Assembly (NCBI RefSeq): GCF_001742185.1
Contig: NZ_CP015750.1
Span: 558,001 to 622,000, forward strand
Origin: Pectobacterium wasabiae CFBP 3304
GTDB taxonomy: Bacteria > Pseudomonadota > Gammaproteobacteria > Enterobacterales > Enterobacteriaceae
Reading direction: 5' to 3'
Length of the DNA: 64,000 nt
The notes beneath the pieces were generated by a model. The model ran no database searches, was not told where the DNA came from, and worked only from the letters and a program-made list of their open reading frames with translations. Shown here one piece after another: positions 52,690 to 64,000 of the stretch; the stretch's first letter is position 1; each line of letters starts with the position of its first letter. The position numbers and the translations under genes were made by a program.

Positions 52690-53775
52690 TCAGCGTGGCG
52701 ACAAAATTGACTCAACCTGCAGCGCGGTTAAATCAATGCCGTAAAAACGCAGATAAAAATCATGCGTCTCTTTTGCCATATCGATGTGCTGCATCTGCTG
52801 TGGGTACAGCGTTTTTGCCAGCCACAGAAATTGCAGCGCCTGCTCCGAGGTTTCCCGACACCACCAGAACATCCCTAGCGGATTCGCATAAACGCGCCCC
52901 TGTTTTACCGCCCTTAGCTGCTGCCACTGCGCATCCTGACGAATCGCCTTCGCATCCCCAGCACGCATCGTAATAATCACATCGGGATCGGCCTGAAAAA
53001 TCTGCTCAAGTGAAACCGGTGCGGTTGTCACACCAGAACGGCTAAACCACGGTTCCGCCACGTTGATCGCGCCGCCCAGATCCATCCAGTCCTGATTCAA
53101 TGAAGGACGTCCCGATGTGGTTAACGGATCGCCAACCGAATGGTAGACTTTTACACGCTGCTGTGGCGGAATGCGCTGAACAACTTCCGTCACACGCCTG
53201 ACGTTATCCTGATAGTAGGCAGCAAAATCCTGCGCCCGACGCGATGCATCCGGCCCCAGGACCTCACCGGTAATCAACGTGCGTTCCACCATCGCCGCCA
53301 GCGAGTTATAGCGGAGCGGCACAATAGCGATCCCCGCTTTATTCAGCGCCTCAGCTTCAGCAACCAGCACACTTTCCGACACGAAAAAGACCTGAGCACG
53401 ACGTGCAATCAATGCTTCGGTATTAATTCCCATGTTTCCGCTTTGAGAAACCAGCGAAGCCTGCGTAATGGATGGCACAAACTGACGGAACAGCGGCATA
53501 TCGCGCACGAGCTTCGTCGTCCCGACAATACGATCGCCATAGCCCAGCATAGCCAGTATCGAGTTTTGCGCATTCCACGAGGTAGCAACCCGCTCAACCG
53601 TCGCGGGCACCGTCACCGTGCGATCGCCGTAATAGTGAATCGTCCGCTGCGCGGGTTCAGGCGCTTCCGCCTGAACCCAATGCACACCAGAGAAACCCAC
53701 CGCCAACAGCATGAGCGCATTAAGCAGAAGCGTGCGATACCGCGTAATAAGGTAATGTTTCAACATTACACTCAC
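52690..53775 (-). CDS. Periplasmic iron-siderophore (or cobalamin) binding protein
   Basis: This FepB/BtuF-type binding protein has 361 residues. The GTG start overlaps the receptor stop (GTGA); an ATG three codons in is possible. A signal peptide covers about 1-36 with cleavage near VQA-EAP. The helical-backbone family pattern is seen in RTVTVPATVERVATSWNAQNSILAMLGYGDRIVGT and QIFQADPDVIITM. It receives the ligand that the TonB receptor brings across the outer membrane. No permease or ATPase gene adjoins it here, so it must share one encoded elsewhere. Confidence 0.82.
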   Translation of the reverse strand: MSVMLKHYLITRYRTLLLNALMLLAVGFSGVHWVQAEAPEPAQRTIHYYGDRTVTVPATVERVATSWNAQNSILAMLGYGDRIVGTTKLVRDMPLFRQFVPSITQASLVSQSGNMGINTEALIARRAQVFFVSESVLVAEAEALNKAGIAIVPLRYNSLAAMVERTLITGEVLGPDASRRAQDFAAYYQDNVRRVTEVVQRIPPQQRVKVYHSVGDPLTTSGRPSLNQDWMDLGGAINVAEPWFSRSGVTTAPVSLEQIFQADPDVIITMRAGDAKAIRQDAQWQQLRAVKQGRVYANPLGMFWWCRETSEQALQFLWLAKTLYPQQMQHIDMAKETHDFYLRFYGIDLTALQVESILSPR

Positions 53776-55970
53776 CAGTCAACCGTCAGAGTAGCGCGGA
53801 TTTCACGTGGTTCACCAGCGAACGCATTGGCACCACCGTTTGCACCATCTGTACCGCCAAAGATCGAACTCCAGTAGCGTTCATTGGTGACGTTATTGAG
53901 CACAACACGAAACGCTGCTGGCTTATCGTACAGTTTAAAGCCGTAGCGCGTGCCCAAATCCAGCGTGACGTAGCTGTCTGCCCACGTTGTGTTAGTGTCA
54001 TTAGCTGCGCGTTTACCGGTGTAATGGAGATTCGCCATATAGACCAGATTAGGCGCGGATGGATGGCTATATTCCGTCAACAAATTGGCCTGAAACTTCG
54101 GCACACCAAGCACTCGTTTATTACGCGTTGCAGCTAACTTGGTGTCTTTCAACTTGGGATCAAGTAGGGTCATGCTGCTATAGAGATGCAAGCCGGAAAG
54201 CACTTCACCATCTGCCATCAACTCCAGCCCCGTGTTAACCTGATTACCTTGCTCCTTGAAAACGTTATCGGAAGGATCAACATAGGCGAAAGGTCGTTCC
54301 AAACGGAAAATGGCCGCGTTCAGATTCAGCCCATCCCACTGTGATTTCACCCCTGCTTCATATTGGGTACTGCGGTAAGGCTTCAGCGACTGCCCTGCAT
54401 TTATCACCAGCTTGCCTGAATCCTTCTCAGGCGCACCTTCACCTTGCTCCAGTGAATCCGCATAGGCGACATAGGTCATCACATTAGGCAAGGGTTTATA
54501 CATCAACGACACCGTTGGGCTGGTGCCAGTATCACGCTCTACACTACCCTTTGCGCCAAAACTGCGCGAAGTAATCCAGCTTTGGCTCACCACGCCCATC
54601 GCTGACCAACGATCGTTGAACGTGATGGTATCACCAACGGTGATCGCCTGCTGGCTGTCACGGCCGGATTTAGAGTAACCAGAACCGACATAAAAGCGCC
54701 CGTCACTAGGGTCGGTGTAAGTGCGTGGCGCATCGAACGCACTGGAACCTAACGGATAGGATTTCGGATCCCCCGGAGAGGCATACCTCGTCCACTGATA
54801 TCCCGTGGTGCTAAATACCACATCATGCGAAGGCCCGTTTGTATCAATGTGGCCGTTCAGTTGTAGCGTATTGCTCAATACCTTAAAGCGTCCCGCAGAG
54901 TATGGCTGGTTCAATTTAGATGTAACCGTTCCGTCTTTTTGAATCGCGTGCCCTAACGAACGCATACCACGATCGGCGGTTTGATAGCCCACTCCGCCCG
55001 AGGCATACCAGTTATTATTGAAATAGTGTTTAAGGCGTGTGCTGGCCGTTTTGGTTATCAGATCGAGCCCCGCAAAGCTCTGTCCGTATCCCTGCTTCGT
55101 CACATCCGGTGCACTGGGTAATTGGGTTACATTGTCATAGGAAAAACCACTGGCATAGCCCATTTTGCGGAAGCGGTACTCGCTGGCGTTAACTTCCAAC
55201 ACCGTATTGGGCGAGAGGTTCCAGTCAAGCGCCACGCTGGCTAGTTGCCGCCTCAGCGTACTGTTGCTGATACTTCCTTCGCCTTCATCCTGTAGCAGGT
55301 TGATACGATAGCCGAACTGGTTTTCGTCTCCCAGATGCCCACCCAGATCGGCGTGTCCCATCGCCGCACCTTTACCGGAATAGCCTACGGTAAAGCGGTT
55401 TAACGTCTGCGCCGTTGGCCTTTTCTGCGTGAAATTAAACTGTCCGGCTGGGCTGGCAGGCCCATACAGTGCGCCAGTGAGGCTGTTAATCACATCCAGT
55501 CGCTCCAGCATCTCAACCGGAAAGGCGGTGGTAGAAATAATGTTTAATCCATCCAATCGGCTATTCGCCAGCACGTTTCCTTGCATGCCGCGACTTTGCG
55601 GACGACCTACGTCAATGCCACCCCGCGCCTGCATCTGGCTGGATGCGCTATATTTCAGGAGATCGTTAACATTTTTTGCCTGCTGATTGTTAATCATGGC
55701 TTCCGTTACGGTCGTGGTCGAATACGGCGTATCCAGCCGTGAACGTTTCCCCAGCGGCCCGATCTCCACATCATCGGTCGTCATACCTGCGCCAGCCAGA
55801 TTCGCATTCGTCTCACTGCGATCGGCCTTGACGACCATCACGTCAGCCGCTTTTGCCTTTTCGCTATCTTTGATCGTTGCCGGTTCGGCGCTTAATACCG
55901 GTGGAACAACCACCATTAATACTGGCAATAACCACTGTGCTTTTTTTCTATTATTTTTTCGGGCTTTCAT
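53772..55970 (-). CDS. TonB-dependent siderophore receptor
   Basis: There are 732 residues. A basic signal peptide (about 1-28) ends VLSA-EP. A TonB box DVMVVKA lies near 43-49. The plug domain has TPYSTTTVTEAMINNQQAKN and SQMQARGGIDVGRPQSRGMQG (about 80-130), and the 22-strand barrel ends in aromatic LTVDW as required for BamA insertion. The class is FhuA/FpvA-like siderophore receptors. It forms an operon with the binding protein. No Fur box of good quality is visible in front. Confidence 0.9.
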   Translation of the reverse strand: MKARKNNRKKAQWLLPVLMVVVPPVLSAEPATIKDSEKAKAADVMVVKADRSETNANLAGAGMTTDDVEIGPLGKRSRLDTPYSTTTVTEAMINNQQAKNVNDLLKYSASSQMQARGGIDVGRPQSRGMQGNVLANSRLDGLNIISTTAFPVEMLERLDVINSLTGALYGPASPAGQFNFTQKRPTAQTLNRFTVGYSGKGAAMGHADLGGHLGDENQFGYRINLLQDEGEGSISNSTLRRQLASVALDWNLSPNTVLEVNASEYRFRKMGYASGFSYDNVTQLPSAPDVTKQGYGQSFAGLDLITKTASTRLKHYFNNNWYASGGVGYQTADRGMRSLGHAIQKDGTVTSKLNQPYSAGRFKVLSNTLQLNGHIDTNGPSHDVVFSTTGYQWTRYASPGDPKSYPLGSSAFDAPRTYTDPSDGRFYVGSGYSKSGRDSQQAITVGDTITFNDRWSAMGVVSQSWITSRSFGAKGSVERDTGTSPTVSLMYKPLPNVMTYVAYADSLEQGEGAPEKDSGKLVINAGQSLKPYRSTQYEAGVKSQWDGLNLNAAIFRLERPFAYVDPSDNVFKEQGNQVNTGLELMADGEVLSGLHLYSSMTLLDPKLKDTKLAATRNKRVLGVPKFQANLLTEYSHPSAPNLVYMANLHYTGKRAANDTNTTWADSYVTLDLGTRYGFKLYDKPAAFRVVLNNVTNERYWSSIFGGTDGANGGANAFAGEPREIRATLTVDW

Positions 55971-56205
55971 CCGCGATATCCCTGTTGGTCAATATTATGT
56001 CAATTATCGATATGTAATATTTTATATATCGCCGCATACTATACAGATATGACAGGAAGAAAATAAGGAGAGCGATAGAGGGATTTATTTTATAAAACGT
56101 TGAATTTTAAACATTCAAATATAAAAACAGGGTGTATGAAAAGTAACACTTTATGGGTATTAAGCTCCCAACAACAGGAGAGGTGGCGGCCAGGGATTCC
56201 GTCAT
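55971..56205. other. Region between siderophore receptor and the hairpin module
   Basis: This should hold the receptor promoter (minus strand). The AT-rich stretch with GATAATTGACATAATATT near 55995-56015 is only partly like a Fur box. Bases 56180-56205 (GTGGCGGCCAGGGATTCCG) look like a decayed copy of the end of the hairpin module that follows. Confidence 0.45.
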
Positions 56206-56281
56206 AAAAAAACGTCGGGAACGTTTTCCAACGTTGCGTAAGCAACGGCCCGAAGGGTGAAGGACAGGGATGTCCTTCATA
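56206..56281 (+). repeat. Multi-hairpin module, solo copy
   Basis: About 76 bases contain four hairpins in a row: AAAACGTC/GAACGTTTT, GTTGC-GTAA-GCAAC, GCCCGAAGGGT and GGACA-GGGA-TGTCC, ending in TTCATAAAA. The order matches the segment inserted in repeat copy 2 (60714-60787, minus strand), with GGCCCGAAGGG conserved and the second and fourth stems different in sequence but still paired. Its last bases run into the eno terminator. Confidence 0.7.
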
Positions 56282-56320
56282 AAAAAATCCAGAAACGCTT
56301 GCACGCTTCTGGATTTTTAT
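56281..56320. terminator. Terminator after eno
   Basis: AAAAAAATCCAGAA-ACGC / GCTTCTGGATTTTTAT hairpin. It functions for eno on the minus strand (T run after the stem) and has T residues on the other side too. Confidence 0.85.
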
Positions 56321-56383
56321 CGTTAATCACGTTGGTGCGTATCAGGCCGCCTTCTCAGCGACCAGATTACGCCAGAGACGTAA

Positions 56384-57712
<1,329 letters not shown>

Positions 57713-57777
57713 TTAGATAGAACTAAAACCCTAGACGAACAACGCGCGATAGCGATCGCGCGTTGCTGATATAACTC

Positions 57778-59430
<1,653 letters not shown>

Positions 59431-59641
59431 TTAGGTTTAAAGACGATGGGAGTACCAAGACGGGAAAGTAGTATACCTGAACCTGATGAACGCCACAAAT
59501 GTTCGTTTTACACAATGTGGCGATTCCAACACACTCGCAGACGGAGTGAAACCGCACTCACCACAACCTACAATTACCTTTAAAAACAGACAAATAAAAA
59601 CAATAAAATCGATAAAAAACGGCTTTGCGGTTAAAAATGGA

Positions 59642-60439
59642 TCAATGGCTGATTTCCTGTTTTTTCACCTGCTGCCATGCGGCTTCCATTTCATCCAGCG
59701 TCGCCTGTTCCAGCGTTTTTCCCGATGCCGTAACGATTTGTTCTACCTCACGAAAACGACGAGAAAACTTGCGATTGGCAGCCTGTAACGCATTCTCAGC
59801 CTTGTGTCCCAAGTGACGAGAGAGATTGACTGTAGCGAACAATAAATCACCAATCTCTTCACCTAATTTTTCTTCATCGACAACGGCTTGCCGTGCCTCA
59901 AACATCACCTCATCAATCTCTTCATAAACTTTGTCGAGCACCGGCCCTAAGCTGTCCCAATCGAAGCCAACAGACGAACAACGCTGCTGAATTTTTTGTG
60001 CTTTCATCAAGGCAGGCAGCGCATCAGGAATATCATCCAACGGCGAGTGACGATCTTTTTCCGCACGTTCCTGCGCTTTTGTTTGCTCCCAATTTGCCAG
60101 TACAGCATCGCTGTCCGTCAGCGTCAGCTCGCCGAAAATATGCGGATGGCGGCGCTCCAATTTGTCGCTGATGGCGTTACACACGTCGGAGAAATCGAAC
60201 AATCCCTTTTCCTGCGCCAGTTGTGCGTAAAACACCACCTGAAACAGCAAATCACCTAACTCACCGCGCAGGTCGTCAAAATCCTGACGGCTGATGGCAT
60301 CCAGCACTTCGTAGGTTTCTTCCAGCGTATAAGGCGCGATGGTGTCAAAGGTCTGTTTTTTGTCCCACGGACAGCCATTTTCGGGATCGCGGAGGGTTTT
60401 CATGATGGCGAGCAGACGCTCGGTGGAGGATAAGTTCAT
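59642..60439 (-). CDS. mazG: Nucleoside triphosphate pyrophosphohydrolase MazG
   Basis: MazG hydrolyses NTPs to NMPs and moderates ppGpp-related stress in E. coli. The 265 residues (263 in E. coli) hold two MazG folds. The first begins ENGCPWDKKQTFDTIAPYTLEETYEVLDAI (about 21-50), and the second has the functional ExxE-12-ExxD metal site in EIDEVMFEARQ...EEKLGEEIGDLLFATVNLSRH (about 171-210). Unlike E. coli, no mazEF toxin-antitoxin pair lies between mazG and relA; the gap contains a structured repeat. Confidence 0.95.
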   Translation of the reverse strand: MNLSSTERLLAIMKTLRDPENGCPWDKKQTFDTIAPYTLEETYEVLDAISRQDFDDLRGELGDLLFQVVFYAQLAQEKGLFDFSDVCNAISDKLERRHPHIFGELTLTDSDAVLANWEQTKAQERAEKDRHSPLDDIPDALPALMKAQKIQQRCSSVGFDWDSLGPVLDKVYEEIDEVMFEARQAVVDEEKLGEEIGDLLFATVNLSRHLGHKAENALQAANRKFSRRFREVEQIVTASGKTLEQATLDEMEAAWQQVKKQEISH

Positions 60440-60510
60440 TGAATTCTCGATTATAAAACAAACAAAAAATAAGGTGCGCTAAAGCCTGTTCCCCACACCT
60501 CCGCTGTGAA

Positions 60511-60868
60511 CTGTCTCTCAGCCACATATTTATGCAGATGTGGAAAGGGTTTCGTGCGCCAGAATACCGCCATTTTCATGCTGCCTCATAGCACGCGCCC
60601 GACACAGGGCGGCTCAGTCGCCGTCGCCCTGCGAACCCTGGCTTCCGGCTAAATTATGTCGCTGCGCGATACCTTCGTCGGTATCAGGCTTAACGGACCG
60701 CTTGCGACACGTTTACTCGCCCCATAAATGGAGCTCGCCCTTCGGGCCAGCACAAGTGCTGTTCAAAAACGTCTCTGACGTTTTTGTCCGACGTGGCGCA
60801 AGCTTTCGCGGCATCCATGCCGCTCATCCTAAGCCAGCTATCTCCTCAGCATAATTCCTTACGCCGGA
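60511..60868 (-). repeat. Structured non-coding repeat, copy 2 (with inserted hairpin module)
   Basis: About 358 bases between mazG and relA. Read on the minus strand, it has the same order of landmarks as 32486-32771 plus a 74-base insertion at 60714-60787. Long-range stem: CCGGCGTAAGGAATTATGC (60849-60867) with GACATAATTTAGCCGG (60645-60660). Hairpin GCGGCA-TGGA-TGCCGC (60808-60823) replaces GCCGC-AGGAC-GCGGC of copy 1, and GCAGGGCG/CGCCCTGT (60604-60632) replaces ACGGGGCG/CGCCCCGT. The change of paired positions in step argues for selected structure. Open frames on the plus strand here have no coding support. Confidence 0.8.
60714..60787 (-). repeat. Multi-hairpin module nested in repeat copy 2
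   Basis: The 74 bases are absent from copy 1, where CACGTCGG is followed directly by (G)AACGTGTCGC. Hairpins on the minus strand: AAAAACGTC/GACGTTTTT, AGCAC-TT-GTGCT, GCCCGAAGGGC and GCTCC-ATTTA-TGGGGC. It is the same architecture as 56206-56281. Confidence 0.75.
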
Positions 60869-60942
60869 TAACAGCTAACCCCGGCGACTCCCTACATCAT
60901 TTGAGCCTAAAAGGCAGCCGATGAAGGAAACGTTGGGAAGTG

Positions 60943-63180
60943 TCACGCCCCCTGCTGGCGCCGCGCATCGATCACATCCGGCAGTTGGTTGAGCTTCGCC
61001 AGAATACGCCCCAGCACTTGTAGGTTGTAGATTTCGATATCCATATCAATCGTTGCCAGTTGCTGTTTGGTGTCGCTACGGCTGGCGACGCCCAGTACAT
61101 TAACCTTCTCGTTCGCCAGAATCGTGGTGATATCTCGCAGTAGGCCGCTGCGATCGTTGGCAATGACTCTCACCACCAGCGAATAACCGCTGGAGTAGCT
61201 TTCACCCCATACCGCGTCCACAATCCGCTCCGGCGAACTGGCGCGCAGTTCGTCTAGTTGTTCACAGTCAGCGCGGTGAATTGAAATTCCCCGTCCGCGT
61301 GTGATAAATCCGGTGATCTCATCACCCGGTATCGGCTGGCAGCAGCGGGCAATGTGATGCATCAAATTGCCAACGCCTTCCACCACCACGCGACCATTGT
61401 CTTTGTTATTACTACGCGCTGGCGGCTGATGCGTTTTTTGCGTCAGTTGTCGCAGCGCTTCGCGATCCAATTCTTCTGCACTCGGCTGTTTTAACTGCGA
61501 TTGCAGGAAATTCACCATCTGGTTCAGACGTACATCACCGCCGCCAATCGCAGCCAGTAACTCATCCAGCGAATTCACGTTGTAGCGCGGCAGCAGCAGT
61601 TTTTCCGCCGCTTTCAGGCTAATCCCCAAATGCGCCAGTTCGTCATCGAGAATCTGTCGACCCGCCAGAATGTTCTTGTCGCGATCTTGCTTGCGGAACC
61701 AGTTCTGGATCTTGGAGCGCCCACGGCTAGTGGTGATATACCCGAGATTCGGATTCAGCCAGTCGCGGCTTGGGTTCGGCTGCTTCTGGGTGATAATTTC
61801 AATCTGATCGCCCATTTGCAGTTGGTAGGTAAACGGCACAATCCGTCCGCTGATTTTCGCCCCGATGCAGCGATGCCCGATATCACTGTGGATGTGATAA
61901 GCGAAGTCCAGCGGCGTGGAACCGGCGGGAAGATCGACCACGTCACCTTTCGGCGTAAAGACATAGACGCGATCGTCGAACACCTGACTACGGACTTCGT
62001 CCAGCACGTCATTCGAGTCGGCCATCTCTTCCTGCCAGGCAAGCAGTTTACGCAGCCAGGCAATACGACCTTCGTAGCCAGAACGCCCGCCCACGGAGGT
62101 GCCTTCTTTGTATTTCCAGTGCGCTGCGACGCCCAGTTCGGCATCTTCATGCATCTGACGCGTGCGAATCTGAATTTCGAGCGTCTTCCCACCCGGCCCT
62201 AACACCACCGTGTGGATGGATTGATAGCCATTCGGTTTGGGGTTAGCAACGTAATCGTCGAACTCGTCCGGTAGATGGCGATAGTGCGTATGCACGATAC
62301 CGAGCGCCCCATAGCAATCCTGTAAACGTTCAACGACAATACGTACTGCACGCACGTCGAACAGTTCATCGAACGACAGCGCTTTCTTCTGCATCTTACG
62401 CCAGATGCTATAAATATGTTTGGGGCGGCCGTAGATCTCTGCCTGCACGCCCTCTTCTTTCATCGCATCGCGCAGCGTTTTGACAAAATCATCAATGTAC
62501 TGCGCGCGATCGATACGGCGCTCATGCAGCAATTTGGCGATTTTTTTATATTCATCAGGATGCAGGTAGCGGAAGCAGAAATCCTCCAGCTCCCACTTCA
62601 ACTGGCCGATACCCAAACGGTTAGCCAGCGGCGCGTAGATATTGGTACACTCTTTGGCCGCCAACACCCGTTCTTCTTCCGGGGCATCCTTCACTTCACG
62701 CAGGTGTGCGATCCGCTCGGCGAGCTTAATCACCACGCAGCGGAAATCTTCCACCATCGCCAACAGCATACGGCGGATGTTATCGACCTGTTCGGAGGAG
62801 CCTGAATCATTCTGCGTCGCTTTGAGCTGGCGGATTGCATCCATATCGCGCACGCCATGCACCAAATCAACGATGTTTTTCCCAAACGCAGCTTCCAGCG
62901 TCGGTTCATCGACCACGTTCGCATCGGCCAGCGGAAAGAGCAGCGCCGCACGCATGCTGTCATTGTCCATGCTAAGCGTGGACAGAATTTCCACCATTTC
63001 GATGCCACGCCACAGCAATAACGAGGCATCAGCGTGATCTTGCGTTTGCTGTTCACAGTAACGCCAGGTTTCGGCTAAACGTTCACACGATTGCTGACTG
63101 GCAATGCCCAGTGAAGCAATCCACGCGTCAGGGACAAATTCACCTGCCGTATTCAAATGCGCACTTCTTACCGCAACCAT
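60943..63180 (-). CDS. relA: GTP pyrophosphokinase RelA, (p)ppGpp synthetase I
   Basis: RelA makes (p)ppGpp on ribosomes stalled with uncharged tRNA. The 745 residues match E. coli (744). The N-terminal hydrolase-like domain is inactive: where active enzymes have HD, it reads LLFPLADANVVDE. The synthetase domain (about 200-380) contains EIYGRPKHIYSIWRKM and YQSIHTVVLGPGGKTLEIQIRT. The TGS domain has VYVFTPKGDVVDLPAGSTPLDFAYHIH (about 405-431), a zinc-finger-like CC motif HHIARCCQPIPGD is near 610, and an ACT/RRM domain ends the protein. It sits 53 bases behind rlmD. Confidence 0.97.
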   Translation of the reverse strand: MVAVRSAHLNTAGEFVPDAWIASLGIASQQSCERLAETWRYCEQQTQDHADASLLLWRGIEMVEILSTLSMDNDSMRAALLFPLADANVVDEPTLEAAFGKNIVDLVHGVRDMDAIRQLKATQNDSGSSEQVDNIRRMLLAMVEDFRCVVIKLAERIAHLREVKDAPEEERVLAAKECTNIYAPLANRLGIGQLKWELEDFCFRYLHPDEYKKIAKLLHERRIDRAQYIDDFVKTLRDAMKEEGVQAEIYGRPKHIYSIWRKMQKKALSFDELFDVRAVRIVVERLQDCYGALGIVHTHYRHLPDEFDDYVANPKPNGYQSIHTVVLGPGGKTLEIQIRTRQMHEDAELGVAAHWKYKEGTSVGGRSGYEGRIAWLRKLLAWQEEMADSNDVLDEVRSQVFDDRVYVFTPKGDVVDLPAGSTPLDFAYHIHSDIGHRCIGAKISGRIVPFTYQLQMGDQIEIITQKQPNPSRDWLNPNLGYITTSRGRSKIQNWFRKQDRDKNILAGRQILDDELAHLGISLKAAEKLLLPRYNVNSLDELLAAIGGGDVRLNQMVNFLQSQLKQPSAEELDREALRQLTQKTHQPPARSNNKDNGRVVVEGVGNLMHHIARCCQPIPGDEITGFITRGRGISIHRADCEQLDELRASSPERIVDAVWGESYSSGYSLVVRVIANDRSGLLRDITTILANEKVNVLGVASRSDTKQQLATIDMDIEIYNLQVLGRILAKLNQLPDVIDARRQQGA

Positions 63181-63233
63181 AATTTCTCCCTACGTTACCC
63201 TTCACCTTGCAAACGACGCTGTGCTTCTGTTTA

Positions 63234-64000
63234 TTAAGCCTTCCGCGTGCCGGAATCGTGCAAAAACAGTGCCATCGATTCAAGGTGTCCGGTATGTGGA
63301 AACATATCCAGCATCGCAACATTCGCCAACCGGTAACCGGCTGCGAGTAACACTTTGCTGTCGCGTGCTAGCGTCGTGGCGTTACAGGAAACATACACCA
63401 CCCGTTTCGGTGCCAGTTTGGTTATCTGCTCCATCACGCCTGCCGCGCCCGCACGTGCCGGATCAAGTAATATCTTATCAAAACCCTGAGCCGCCCACGG
63501 CTGCTGTGTGACGTCATCTTCAAGATTTTGGTGAAAAAATGTGACATTGGACAACGCATTGCGGCGGGCATTCTCACGTCCTTTCTCGACTAACGCGGTA
63601 ACCCCTTCCACACCGACAACGCTGGCGGCACGCTGTGCCAGCGGCAGCGTGAAATTGCCCATGCCGCAAAACAGATCCAATATTCTATCCTGCGGTTGTA
63701 CATCCAGCCACGTCAGCGCCTGAGCAACCATCTGCTGGTTCACCGCATCATTGACCTGAATAAAATCACGCGGGCTAAATGCCAGCGTCAGCCCAGCGAC
63801 GTGATAGACCGGCTCTTCGCCCTGTAGGCACGTCAGCGAGTCGGCATCTGGTGCCAGATAAACCGAGACACTCTGCTGCTGGGCAAAATCACGCAACGCC
63901 TGCTCATCCGATGGATGCAGTGGATCAAGATGCCTCAGCACCAGCAGCGGACCGTTCTCTGCATTCACCAGTTCCACGTGCCCAAGACGCTTCACCGCTT
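63234..64000 (-). CDS. rlmD: 23S rRNA (uracil(1939)-C(5))-methyltransferase RlmD, C-terminal part
   Basis: The frame runs off the right edge, so the N-terminal TRAM domain and Fe-S cysteines are missing. About 255 C-terminal residues are present. SAM motif I is [15 protein letters not shown] (near 108 of the fragment), the motif with catalytic Asp is [13 protein letters not shown], and the nucleophile Cys is in [15 protein letters not shown]. The protein ends [13 protein letters not shown]. RlmD (RumA) puts m5U at position 1939 of 23S rRNA. It is upstream of relA on the same strand, as in E. coli. Confidence 0.95.
   Translation of the reverse strand, partial: AVKRLGHVELVNAENGPLLVLRHLDPLHPSDEQALRDFAQQQSVSVYLAPDADSLTCLQGEEPVYHVAGLTLAFSPRDFIQVNDAVNQQMVAQALTWLDVQPQDRILDLFCGMGNFTLPLAQRAASVVGVEGVTALVEKGRENARRNALSNVTFFHQNLEDDVTQQPWAAQGFDKILLDPARAGAAGVMEQITKLAPKRVVYVSCNATTLARDSKVLLAAGYRLANVAMLDMFPHTGHLESMALFLHDSGTRKA

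Noticed and set aside
55985..56030. Fur box before the siderophore receptor
   Set aside because: Only about half of the consensus is matched; too weak to call without a matrix score.
56107..56304. 65-codon frame on the minus strand
   Set aside because: It runs through the hairpin module and terminator; composition is that of the repeat.
60540..60854. 104-codon frame on the plus strand
   Set aside because: It is inside structured repeat copy 2 and is not preserved in copy 1.

Overview
The window reads as chromosome of a soft-rot enterobacterium, most likely Pectobacterium. Core proteins are near-identical in layout to Escherichia coli, but the window also carries a rhamnogalacturonan-degradation pair (rhiT/rhiN type), an orphan type VI secretion cargo cluster, and cysG joined to cysDNC. 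The genus assignment is inference from gene content and remembered synteny, not from a database comparison.

Layout. 1-591 is the 3' end of nrdF. 715-18463 is a block that in E. coli lies near 5 min: tRNA-Asp, dnaQ/rnhA, yafS, gloB, mltD, yafD, then a complete rRNA operon on the minus strand (16S, tRNA-Glu, 23S, 5S, tRNA-Asp; P1 and P2 promoters are visible), gmhB, the MetJ-controlled metNIQ methionine importer, rcsF, trmO and proS. From 18570 the order matches the E. coli 61-63 min region read in one direction: rpoS, nlpD, pcm, (surE lost), truD, ispF, ispD, ftsB, ygbE, cysCND, cysG, cysHIJ, queD, queE, eno, pyrG, mazG, relA, rlmD (cut by the window end). The two junctions (about 600-710 and 18470-18570) look like rearrangement breakpoints relative to E. 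coli.

Insertions in this backbone carry the accessory content. (1) An amino-acid ABC importer between ftsB and ygbE, whose promoter holds an ArgR-type box pair. (2) A PilZ plus degenerate HD-GYP protein divergent from an EAL phosphodiesterase, between cysJ and queD. (3) Between queE and eno: an exported metallo-beta-lactamase-fold hydrolase, a VgrG / VRR-NUC-like effector / two tandem DUF3396-like immunity genes / PAAR cluster, the rhiN-rhiT pair, and a TonB-dependent siderophore receptor with a periplasmic binding protein.

The cys genes together make the sulfate-assimilation route: CysDN makes APS, CysC makes PAPS, CysH reduces PAPS, CysJI reduces sulfite, CysG makes the siroheme that CysI needs. 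As read here cysH carries a one-base deletion, so either the strain cannot reduce PAPS or the base is a sequence error.

Most unusual signals: (a) a roughly 290-360 bp non-coding repeat present twice (32486-32771 and, inverted, 60511-60868) whose stems differ in sequence but stay paired; (b) a roughly 75 bp multi-hairpin module that is inserted inside the second copy and also stands alone before eno, again with changed but paired stems; (c) the type VI cargo cluster with duplicated immunity genes whose differences cluster in two patches; (d) a scar where surE should be; (e) a 26-residue very basic small ORF with a strong ribosome binding site and its own terminator; (f) a queD leader with mutually exclusive pairings.
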